The notes under the pieces were generated by a model. That model had not been told where the DNA came from, searched no databases, and saw only the letters and a list, made by a program, of their open reading frames with translations. Positions 7,356 through 13,429 of a stretch of 14,761 bases of DNA are shown one piece after another (within the stretch, counting starts at the first letter, position 1; every line of letters starts with the position of its first letter). The position numbers and the translations under genes were made by a program. The DNA is taken from the NCBI GenBank assembly GCA_934661765.1, contig CAKUJT010000062.1, positions 1 through 14,761 on the forward strand, read 5' to 3'. The DNA is from an uncultured Senegalimassilia sp. Lineage in GTDB: Bacteria; Actinomycetota; Coriobacteriia; Coriobacteriales; Eggerthellaceae.

Positions 7356-7380
7356 GAGTGAATTTCAAATTATCTTGCGC
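7350..7380. repeat. Palindrome overlapping the -35 of tRNA-Leu copy 1
   Basis: GCGCAAGA (7350-7357) and TCTTGCGC (7373-7380) form an 8-base inverted repeat. The centre contains a second symmetric core, AATTT-C-AAATT. A further CTCTTGCG at 7382-7389 could pair with the left arm instead. The left arm covers the -35 hexamer, so it could be an operator, or simply a hairpin. Confidence 0.6.
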
Positions 7381-7419
7381 CCTCTTGCGGGACAAAAGCA
7401 GCACATCTTCCCAAGACGC

Positions 7420-7445
7420 AAAAAGACCCGCCGAAGCGGGTCTTT
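7420..7445 (-). terminator. Rho-independent terminator of tRNA-Leu copy 2
   Basis: It has the same GACCCGC-TTCG-GCGGGTC stem-loop with a T-run as copy 1. The outermost A-T pair is lost because of the single mismatch at 7446. Confidence 0.92.
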
Positions 7446-7455
7446 CGATTTCGAA

Positions 7456-7542
7456 TGGTGCGGGCGAGAGGACTTGAACCTCCATGGGGTTGCCCCCATA
7501 CGGACCTGAACCGTACGCGTCTGCCAATTCCGCCACGCCCGC
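7456..7542 (-). tRNA. tRNA-Leu (CAG), copy 2
   Basis: The 87-base gene is identical to copy 1, with anticodon CAG at 7506-7508 and an encoded CCA (7456-7458 read on the minus strand). It has a separate promoter and terminator, so the two genes need not be one transcript. Identity over the whole gene suggests recent duplication or gene conversion. Confidence 0.97.
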
Positions 7543-7575
7543 GAATTGGCGCCTGATTTCTCAAAGCGGGTATAT

Positions 7576-7604
7576 ATGTTACACGTTTTTGACCACGCAT
7601 GCAA
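7576..7604 (-). promoter_or_regulatory. Promoter of tRNA-Leu copy 2
   Basis: On the minus strand, TTGCAT (7604-7599) and TAACAT (7581-7576) are separated by 17 bases. It starts just past the stop codon of the protease gene at 7608. Transcription would start near 7569. Confidence 0.75.
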
Positions 7605-7607
7605 GTG

Positions 7608-8528
7608 CTATCGCGAAATTTCTTTGCGCATTTTCAAAACCACGCCCGCAAGCATAAGCACCGTCACCGCAAGCAGCACGGTGTCGCTTGCCGTCCCCGA
7701 TGCATACGTTTCGGGCATCGTGCCTGCTAGGAGCACGTTTGGCGCCAGGTACAGTACATCGAAGCCGGCGTGGATGAGTGCGCAAGGCCACAGCCGGCGG
7801 GTTTGCGCGTACAACACGCCCAGGATCACGCCGAACAAAAGCGCCTGCGCGAATTTCATTGCCGATTGCGTAAGCACCAGCTGGCCTGCCGACACATCAG
7901 GCACGCCCACGTGCAGCAGCGCGAACAACACCGCCGAGACCAAGACAGCACGCTTCGCAGCGGCATCTAGAGCGATAGGCGTCTTTGCAACACCATGGCC
8001 AACATCACTGGAGACGCCAACGGATTTGCCAGCAGTTTGTCCGTAAGCAGCACGTCTAGGAGCAGCTCCGCCTTCCCCCATCGCGCCCTCGAACGCCTCT
8101 ATGCCCAGCACGCGTACGAATGCCTCCTCGTACACGCCGGTGAGCAGACAGATACCTAACAAGAGCAGCAGGTTTCTCATCGGGTCGGCAGCCGATGACA
8201 GCACAGCAGGCGCAAAGCCCGTCATACTGCTACTGCTGGCAAACAACCAGGTCACAAGCGTTATTGCACCACCGACAAGGCCCACTAAGAGCAAGGCGAG
8301 CGTTGCAAAGCGCACAATGCCCCGTTGTTGCACGGACTGCGTACAACTTTTGAGTGCGTCGGGAACAGCGAGCCTCACAGCCACAAGCGCCACCAACGCC
8401 AGCACCGCTTCCTGCAGACACGCCTGCATCAGATTCCCTGCCGTTAACGCATTCATAGCCGCAAACGATGCCAGCAGCACAATAAAGAAGGCCAGCGTTA
8501 CGCTGGCCTTCTTGTTCCTTTGATTCAC
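7608..8528 (-). CDS. CPBP-family intramembrane metalloprotease
   Basis: The product is up to 306 residues with about seven to eight hydrophobic segments. The three conserved motifs of the CPBP (CAAX protease and bacteriocin-processing) family are present: EEAFVR (E134, E135, R139), FALLH (F202, H206) and HAGFD (H253, D257). Members cut or process substrates inside the membrane; the substrate here is unknown. A polar insert of about 45 residues (147-190, Gly/Ala-rich) separates the first two motifs. The start is uncertain: GTG 8528 lies 10 bases after the regulator stop with a weak AAGG site, but codons 5-14 coincide with a 13-bp terminator-like hairpin. ATG 8429 has a GCAGGG site and would give 273 residues that keep all motifs but lose the first hydrophobic segment. 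It lies downstream of the LytTR gene. Confidence 0.85.
   Translation of the reverse strand: MNQRNKKASVTLAFFIVLLASFAAMNALTAGNLMQACLQEAVLALVALVAVRLAVPDALKSCTQSVQQRGIVRFATLALLLVGLVGGAITLVTWLFASSSSMTGFAPAVLSSAADPMRNLLLLLGICLLTGVYEEAFVRVLGIEAFEGAMGEGGAAPRRAAYGQTAGKSVGVSSDVGHGVAKTPIALDAAAKRAVLVSAVLFALLHVGVPDVSAGQLVLTQSAMKFAQALLFGVILGVLYAQTRRLWPCALIHAGFDVLYLAPNVLLAGTMPETYASGTASDTVLLAVTVLMLAGVVLKMRKEISR
8485..8513 (-). terminator. Terminator hairpin of the LytTR gene, inside the protease frame
   Basis: AAGAAGGCCAGCG and CGCTGGCCTTCTT form a perfect 13-bp stem with a 3-base loop, followed on the minus strand by TATTGT after the TTCTT arm. It begins 25 bases past the regulator stop at 8539, a typical terminator position. 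It overlaps the first codons of the protease frame as drawn from GTG 8528. Confidence 0.75.
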
Positions 8529-8538
8529 GCTACGCGCC

Positions 8539-9252
8539 TTACAGGCCGAGGGCCTTCTTCAGGGCGGAGACGCGGCGACGGCTGACGGGGATTTTCTCGT
8601 CCACGCCGTTGAGCGTGAGCAGCAGGGTGCCGCCGGCGACGGGCTCGATCTCCTCGACCATGGACAGGTTCACCAGGTAGCCGCGGTGCACGCGGAAGAA
8701 TCCGTGGCCATCCAAGCGCTTCTCCAGCTGCGCCAGGCTGACGGTGCTGAAGTAGCGGTCCGTGTCGGTTTGCAGGTACGCATAGTCATCGCGCGCCATG
8801 ACGAAGCGAATCTTGTCGATACTGATGAGGATCTTCTTGCCGGCCTTCTCAACCGGGATGCGCTCGGACTTCTGGGCCTGCGCATGCAGCTGCACGTGCT
8901 CGCGAACGCGGGTGATGGCCTGGGACAGGCGGTCGGTTTCGACCGGCTTCACCAGGTAATCGATGGCGTTGACTTTGAACGCGTCAAGCGCGAACTCGCT
9001 GTAGGCGGTGACAAACACCACCGCGGGCGGGAACTTCAGGTGCTGCAGGGCCTCGGCGAGCTGCAGGCCGGTTGCCTCGGGCATGTTCACGTCTAGGAAC
9101 ATGACGTCGCAGGGATATTCCTTCAGCTTCTCGATGGCCTCGCGCACGCTTGCCGCCTCGGCGACGACCTCCGTTTGACCCAGTTCGTCGAGCAGGAACT
9201 TCAGTTCGGAGCGCGCAGGGGCCTCGTCGTCGACGATCATCGCTTTCAACAT
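8539..9252 (-). CDS. LytTR-family response regulator
   Basis: The 237-residue product has a receiver domain at 1-120 with the acidic pair D8-D9, phosphoacceptor D54 in MFLDVNMP, T82 and K102. A LytTR DNA-binding domain covers about 135-237, with RVHRGYLVNL near 192-201. LytTR proteins bind direct repeats about two helical turns apart and control, for example, autolysis, bacteriocin, virulence or pyruvate-uptake genes. The LytS-type kinase at 11173-12489 is the likely partner, but the dipeptidase and a tRNA gene lie between them. ATG 9252 has a GGAGG site (9261-9265) 8 bases upstream. The leader contains a small hairpin (TCAGAT/ATCTGA, 9280-9296). The upstream gap carries a repeat array that fits autoregulation. 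Confidence 0.95.
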   Translation of the reverse strand: MLKAMIVDDEAPARSELKFLLDELGQTEVVAEAASVREAIEKLKEYPCDVMFLDVNMPEATGLQLAEALQHLKFPPAVVFVTAYSEFALDAFKVNAIDYLVKPVETDRLSQAITRVREHVQLHAQAQKSERIPVEKAGKKILISIDKIRFVMARDDYAYLQTDTDRYFSTVSLAQLEKRLDGHGFFRVHRGYLVNLSMVEEIEPVAGGTLLLTLNGVDEKIPVSRRRVSALKKALGL

Positions 9253-9313
9253 AAGTAGGGCCTCCTTGCTTTCCTTTTATCAGATGGCGAATCTGAGAAT
9301 CGTTTCTTCCCGC

Positions 9314-9322
9314 AGTGTAGCA
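9314..9322 (-). promoter_or_regulatory. Extended -10 promoter of the LytTR gene
   Basis: On the minus strand this reads TGC-TACACT, an extended -10. No -35 consensus is present at 16-18 bases, which fits an activator-dependent promoter. Transcription would start near 9307, giving a leader of about 54 bases. Confidence 0.45.
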
Positions 9323-9331
9323 TACGGCAGG

Positions 9332-9353
9332 GCATAGGGACGTTCCCTTATGC
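9332..9353. promoter_or_regulatory. 22-base inverted repeat at the -35 region of the LytTR gene
   Basis: GCATAGGGA and TCCCTTATGC are inverted repeats (one extra base in the right arm) around CGT. The centre is about 35 bases upstream of the proposed start of transcription, so a bound protein would cover the -35 region. It is a possible operator. Confidence 0.5.
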
Positions 9354-9386
9354 AAAGCAGACCGTTTTTCCCAACAATTTGCGCTG

Positions 9387-9435
9387 CGAACGGTCGAGTT
9401 AGGGGTTTGAGCGGTCGATTTCGGCGGTGAACGGT
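9387..9435 (-). promoter_or_regulatory. Three LytTR-type direct repeats upstream of the LytTR gene
   Basis: Read on the minus strand, ACCGTTCA (9435-9428), ACCGCTCA (9415-9408) and ACCGTTCG (9394-9387) are direct repeats with steps of 20 and 21 bases. LytTR regulators recognise such direct repeats two helical turns apart. The E. coli BtsR (YehT) site is ACC(G/A)CT(C/T)A repeated after 13 bases, and the middle copy here fits it exactly. The array is about 80-130 bases upstream of the proposed start of transcription. Confidence 0.65.
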
Positions 9436-9471
9436 GGTTTTCGCGCGCATGCTTGACAAGACACCACTCCC

Positions 9472-10983
9472 CTATAAGTCGAGCTGGATGAGCTTGCCGA
9501 TGGTGAGCGCGTAGATGCGGAAGGCCTCTTTCAGCAGCTGCTCGCCCACACCCTCGTCGGGACCGTGCATGCCGCCCACCCACTCGGGCGCCTGCTCCCA
9601 CGGCTTCTCGGGGCCGAAGCTTGCCGCGCGGGAGAACTCGCGCGCATACGTGCCGCCGCCCATGGTGAACGGCTTGGCGTCCTCGCCCGTGGCCTGGTTG
9701 TACGAGGCCAGCAGCGCCTGGATGGCCGGCCCCTGCGGGTCGAGCAGAAACGGCGCGTCGTCGCGCGTCTTCTCGCACGTGCCGCCCGCCGCCTTCGCCA
9801 GCGCCTCCAGCTTCGCGTGCACTTCGTCGCCCGTGATGGCGGTGGGATAGCGGACGTCGATGGTCTGCGTGAAGAGGCCGTCCTGCATGGCGGCATGGCC
9901 CGCCACGATGGTGAGTTCGCCGAAATCGGCGTCGGAGCAGGCGAGGTCGACCGTGCTGCCGTCCGTTGCCGCCGCGATGCGCGCCACCGTCTGGAAGTAG
10001 GCGCGCTCCCCTTCCCCGACCAGGCCGTTCTCCAGCAGGTAGCCGATCAGCAGCCCGATGGCGCTCACGCCGCCCTGCGGCAGGCTCGCGTGCGCGCTGC
10101 GGCCCGTAGCCGTGATGCGCGTCAAGCGGCACCCGGCAGCGTCCGCCCGCGCACCGGCGGCCTCCAAGACCGCCGCGGCATCGCGTCCGTCAAGCACTTC
10201 CACTTCGATGCCCTGCGCCGTCGGAAGCTCGCACGCCCCCACGCGCACCACCGCCTGCGCATGCCCCGGCACCGCGTTCACCGCCGTGCCGCCTTCGAAC
10301 GAAACCACCGTACGCTGTTCGACAGGCACATCGGCGCTGGTCATAAGGCTGTGGTAGATGCCCTTCTCGCCGTAGCACACGGGGAACTCGGCATCGGGGG
10401 TGAACAGGAACACCGGGTCGGCATGATGCGCGCGGTAGTAATGGACGTCGTCCATGCGCGTTTCCTCGTTTACACCGAAGATGAAGCGCAGCGTGTAGGG
10501 AAGCTGCGGTGCCTGGCCATCGAGCTGCATGCGGCGCCACAGGTTCATGGAGTGCAGTGCCACCACGCTCGGGCCCTTGTCGTCGATGACGCCGCGGCCC
10601 AGCAAATAGCCGTCCTTGCGCGTGACCTGGTACGGCTCGAAATGCCAGCCCGGGCCCGCCGGCACCACGTCGATGTGGCCGATGATGCCCAGCTGCTCCT
10701 CGGAGGTTCCGGCAAGATCGGCATAGCCGACATGTCCGTCGTCGTCGTGAACCTCGAAACCCATATCGTTCGCCATGGCAAGCGCGACGTCGAGCGCCTT
10801 GCGCGGGCCGGGACCGTACGGCGCGCCCTCGGTCGCTGCGCCAAGGTCCTCGAAACTGGGGATGCGCACAAGCTTGTCGATGTCGGCGACGATATCCTCC
10901 CAATGCTCATCAAGGTAGCGGTCGATGTTCTGCTCGAGCAGCTCATCCGACGGCATCTCCGTCAATGCGGCGTTCTCAACCAT
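9472..10983 (-). CDS. M20 family dipeptidase (PepV-like)
   Basis: The 503-residue product is a zinc aminopeptidase-fold dipeptidase. Metal-site motifs are present: GHIDVVP with H103 and D105, GRGVIDDKGP with D134, NEE with E173-E174 as general base and ligand, TPDAEFP with D197, and H473 in GGMHGPDEG. The dimerisation/lid domain lies between about 210 and 390, and the GGGTYAREF motif typical of PepV-like enzymes lies just upstream of H473. It should hydrolyse dipeptides in the cytoplasm; specificity cannot be read. There is no signal peptide. I chose ATG 10983, with a GGAG site 8 bases upstream, over an in-frame start at 11031 that would overlap the divergent tRNA promoter. It sits between the two-component genes, and its 3' flank is the LytTR repeat array; I see no obvious terminator after its stop. 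Confidence 0.93.
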   Translation of the reverse strand: MVENAALTEMPSDELLEQNIDRYLDEHWEDIVADIDKLVRIPSFEDLGAATEGAPYGPGPRKALDVALAMANDMGFEVHDDDGHVGYADLAGTSEEQLGIIGHIDVVPAGPGWHFEPYQVTRKDGYLLGRGVIDDKGPSVVALHSMNLWRRMQLDGQAPQLPYTLRFIFGVNEETRMDDVHYYRAHHADPVFLFTPDAEFPVCYGEKGIYHSLMTSADVPVEQRTVVSFEGGTAVNAVPGHAQAVVRVGACELPTAQGIEVEVLDGRDAAAVLEAAGARADAAGCRLTRITATGRSAHASLPQGGVSAIGLLIGYLLENGLVGEGERAYFQTVARIAAATDGSTVDLACSDADFGELTIVAGHAAMQDGLFTQTIDVRYPTAITGDEVHAKLEALAKAAGGTCEKTRDDAPFLLDPQGPAIQALLASYNQATGEDAKPFTMGGGTYAREFSRAASFGPEKPWEQAPEWVGGMHGPDEGVGEQLLKEAFRIYALTIGKLIQLDL

Positions 10984-11003
10984 GAAGTCATCTCCATTTC
11001 CTG

Positions 11004-11032
11004 TTGTGCGTACCCGAATCATCCGGTACAAT
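11004..11032 (+). promoter_or_regulatory. Promoter of tRNA-Leu (CAA)
   Basis: TTGTGC (11004-11009) and TACAAT (11027-11032) are separated by 17 bases. Transcription would start near 11039, about 7 bases before the mature tRNA. It overlaps the 5' leader of the divergent dipeptidase gene. Confidence 0.75.
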
Positions 11033-11045
11033 GGTAAAGCTCATT

Positions 11046-11129
11046 GCCCGAGTGGCGGAATGGCAGACGCGGCGGTCTCAAAAACCGTTGTCGAAAGACG
11101 TGCGAGTTCGACTCTCGCCTCGGGCACCA
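11046..11129 (+). tRNA. tRNA-Leu (CAA)
   Basis: The 84-base gene includes the encoded CCA (11127-11129). Acceptor strands are GCCCGAG (11046-11052) and CTCGGGC (11119-11125). The anticodon stem GCGGT/ACCGT encloses CTCAAAA, giving anticodon CAA (11079-11081), which reads UUG leucine codons. A long variable arm supports leucine identity. It is the only plus-strand gene between 4104 and the right edge. Confidence 0.97.
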
Positions 11130-11138
11130 TTCGTAATC

Positions 11139-11166
11139 AACGGCCCCGCATCCGCGGGGCCGTTTT
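11139..11166 (+). terminator. Rho-independent terminator of tRNA-Leu (CAA)
   Basis: AACGGCCCCGC and GCGGGGCCGTT pair as an 11-bp stem with an ATCC loop, followed by TTCGTTT. It starts 9 bases past the tRNA CCA end. Read on the minus strand, no T-run follows, so it is less likely to stop the convergent kinase gene. Confidence 0.92.
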
Positions 11167-11172
11167 CGTTTC

Positions 11173-12489
11173 CTAATACTGTCTTAAAGCACCTTCAACC
11201 AAAACCAGGCGCACCGTGGTGCCCTGACCCAGCTCGCTTTCCACTTCCAAATGCGTTCCCGCGCCGAAATAGCCGCAGATGCGGTCGTGCACGTTGCCCA
11301 CGGCTATGCCGCAACCCGTGGTGGAACCGGGATGAAGGATGTTGTTGCAAGCCTCCTGCGTCATGCCGTTGCCGTCGTCGATGACGGAGACGATGACGTC
11401 GTCGCCTTGTCGCACACCCTCCACGCGGATGGTCAGCTTGCCCTCGGAGGGCATGGCGTGGCGCACCGCGTTCTCCACCAGAGGCTGAATCAGGAACGGC
11501 GGCACCATCATATCCTCGACCTCGGGCTCCACGTTGCAGATCAGCTCCAAGCGATCCTCGCCGAAACGAGCCAGCTCGAACATGAAGTAGCGCTGCGTCT
11601 GCTCGAGCTCGCGACGGAACTCGATCAGGTCGCCGGAGTCCTCAAGCGTGCTGCGGTAGAACTTCGCGAACTCGCGCAACAGCGTGCGAGCACGCGCGGG
11701 GTCGGTGCGCGTGAACGACGCGATGGTGTTGATGGTGTTGAACAGGAAGTGCGGGTTGATCTGGCTTTGGAGCATCTTGAGCTCCATCTTGGTGGCCAGG
11801 GCCGTCTGCTCCTCGAGCGCCGATGCCGCCATCTGCGTGGACAGCAGCTGGCCGAAGCCGGTGGCGATGGATTTCTGGGTTTCGCTGATGTGGTTGGCGC
11901 GGCGGTAGTAGAACTTCAGCGTGCCCTTCACGTCCTTGCCCACGGTCAGCGGCACGATGATGGCGGCGTTGATGCCATGGGTGCCCTTGGGGAAGCCGAT
12001 CTCCTCGGGGGTGAACAGCACGCGCGTCTTGCCGTCGGACAGCGTGGAGTACGTGGCATGCGTGCGGATAACGCTGCCCGAAAGGTTGTGCGACTCCTCG
12101 TAGCCGGCGTAACCCAGGATGAAGCGGTCGTCGGTGATGGCCACGGCGATAGCCGCGGTGGAGGGCAGAAGCAGGCTGCAGATACGCTGGGCGGATTTGC
12201 TGTCCAGGCCTTCCTCGCCCATGGCCTTAAGGGTTTGACTTGCCAGCTGCAGCACGTTGCTGGATTGACGCGCGCGCACGGAGTCGGGGTCCATGAGCAG
12301 GCGGATGAGCACGGTGATGGACAGGGTGAACACCATACCCGCGATGAACAGCGCCAACACGCTGACGGCGGGCGATACCAGGTTCCAGATGAGCACAAGG
12401 CCCGATAGCGCCACCATCACCGACATGAGCATCTCGAGCGTGAAGTAACGCGGAAGCCTTGCGCGGTTGTCCTCCATATCGACGTTCAT
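11173..12489 (-). CDS. LytS-type sensor histidine kinase
   Basis: The 438-residue product has two N-terminal membrane helices (about 18-40 and 43-66), a GAF-like sensory region (about 75-215) and a His_kinase domain with phosphoacceptor H247 in the motif QSQINPHFLFNTINTI. The HATPase domain carries the N-box QPLVENAVRHA (N340), G1 DDGNGM (371-376) and the G2 region GIAVGNVHDRI. This architecture belongs to the LytS/YpdA-type kinases that pair with LytTR regulators; it lacks the multi-helix 5TM-LYT sensor, having only two helices. The probable partner is the regulator at 8539-9252. ATG 12489 has a GGAG site 7 bases upstream. Its neighbour 58 bases upstream on the same strand is the permease gene, and a hairpin lies in that gap. 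Confidence 0.95.
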   Translation of the reverse strand: MNVDMEDNRARLPRYFTLEMLMSVMVALSGLVLIWNLVSPAVSVLALFIAGMVFTLSITVLIRLLMDPDSVRARQSSNVLQLASQTLKAMGEEGLDSKSAQRICSLLLPSTAAIAVAITDDRFILGYAGYEESHNLSGSVIRTHATYSTLSDGKTRVLFTPEEIGFPKGTHGINAAIIVPLTVGKDVKGTLKFYYRRANHISETQKSIATGFGQLLSTQMAASALEEQTALATKMELKMLQSQINPHFLFNTINTIASFTRTDPARARTLLREFAKFYRSTLEDSGDLIEFRRELEQTQRYFMFELARFGEDRLELICNVEPEVEDMMVPPFLIQPLVENAVRHAMPSEGKLTIRVEGVRQGDDVIVSVIDDGNGMTQEACNNILHPGSTTGCGIAVGNVHDRICGYFGAGTHLEVESELGQGTTVRLVLVEGALRQY

Positions 12490-12511
12490 ACGCCGACTCC
12501 TTCCTTATCGG

Positions 12512-12543
12512 GCACGACGGGCAAGCCGAAAAGGCCCGCGTGC
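12512..12543 (-). other. Hairpin between the permease and kinase genes
   Basis: On the minus strand, GCACGCGGGC and GCCCG-T-CGTGC form a 10-bp stem with one bulged base and an 11-base loop. No T-run follows; the kinase ribosome site comes about 15 bases later. It may be an RNA processing or stability element rather than a terminator. Confidence 0.5.
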
Positions 12544-12547
12544 GGCG

Positions 12548-13411
12548 TCAGCCCAGTATACCGAATTCGTTGAGCATGAGCATAACGGCCGCCACCAGCA
12601 GAAAGCCGCCGAAGATGAAGCGCAGCTGCCGCTCGGGAACCACGCGCACCAACCGCGCGCCCACCAGGGCGCCGGGGATGCTGCCCACCACGATGGCGAT
12701 GCCCGCCAGGTAGTCGATGTTGCCGAGCAGGCCCTGCTCGATGACGCCGGGGATGGCCAAGATCATAATGGCGATGAGCGACGTTCCCGATGCCAGGCTC
12801 ATGGGGATGTCCAGGATGGCCAGCATAAGCGGCACCATGATGAAGCCGCCGCCCACGCCCACGTAACCCGAGGCCAGGCCGGCCACCAGGCCGATGCACG
12901 CGCCCTGCAGGTACTGTTTACGGGAGAGAACGGGCTGGTCGGGAACGGGTTTGGGGGTTGCGGGCTGAGCGGTCGCGGCGTTCGCGCACGCAGCCTGCGC
13001 GCTGCCGCCCGCGCGCCCCGCGCGGGGCGAAGGCGCGCACTTCACGGCCTTCTTGAACATCTTGAACGCGCTGAACCCGATGACTATCGCCGCCACGCAA
13101 ATGACCAGCCAGCCGGGCGAGACGCTTGCCAGCCACACGCCCACCGGCGACATGACCGCGCCGCCCACGCCCAGCGCCAGGCCGAGTTTGGGCACGCAGG
13201 TTTTCGCACGGGCATGCGCGACCACGCCCGAGATGGACGTGGGGATGATGGCGAACAGGCTGGTCGCCGTGCTGGCGAGCGGGCTCATGCCGAACGCCAG
13301 GCGGAAGATGGGCACCATGATGGTGCCGCCGCCCACGCCGAGAAGCCCCGACATCACGCCGACGAACACGCCCGCCAAAGCGGGCACGATGAAGGCAGCG
13401 AACACGTCCAT
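12548..13411 (-). CDS. TauE/SafE-family membrane permease
   Basis: The 287-residue product has about eight hydrophobic segments in two homologous halves. Each half contains the family motif: GLLGVGGGTIMVP (22-34) and GYVGVGGGFIMVP (182-194). A polar Ala/Pro/Gly-rich loop (about 121-162) joins the halves. The family exports small sulfur-containing or organic anions such as sulfite, sulfoacetate or taurine-derived compounds; the substrate here cannot be read. ATG 13411 follows the glycosyltransferase stop by 18 bases, with a GGGAAGG site that is rather far upstream (12 bases). It probably shares a transcript with the glycosyltransferase and perhaps the kinase. The functional relation among the three is not evident. 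Confidence 0.93.
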   Translation of the reverse strand: MDVFAAFIVPALAGVFVGVMSGLLGVGGGTIMVPIFRLAFGMSPLASTATSLFAIIPTSISGVVAHARAKTCVPKLGLALGVGGAVMSPVGVWLASVSPGWLVICVAAIVIGFSAFKMFKKAVKCAPSPRAGRAGGSAQAACANAATAQPATPKPVPDQPVLSRKQYLQGACIGLVAGLASGYVGVGGGFIMVPLMLAILDIPMSLASGTSLIAIMILAIPGVIEQGLLGNIDYLAGIAIVVGSIPGALVGARLVRVVPERQLRFIFGGFLLVAAVMLMLNEFGILG

Positions 13412-13429
13412 TGCGCCGCGCCGCCTTCC

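Larger units (their letters stand above)
7420..7554. repeat. Direct repeat copy 2 (terminator plus tRNA-Leu)
   Basis: This is the partner of 7175-7309, 135 bases with one mismatch. Similarity stops at 7555, where each copy continues into a different promoter region. Confidence 0.95.

Noticed and set aside
7210..7536. Small open frames running through the tRNA-Leu genes
   Set aside because: They repeat because the tRNA gene is duplicated. The RNA structure explains the sequence completely.
9452..9477. Perfect TTGACA followed by TATAAG on the plus strand
   Set aside because: The spacer is only 14 bases, and a transcript from here would run antisense into the dipeptidase gene. It is probably chance.
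9565..11037. Plus-strand open frame of 490 codons opposite the dipeptidase
   Set aside because: It is Arg/His/Ala-rich without motifs, while the minus strand encodes all M20 metal-site motifs.
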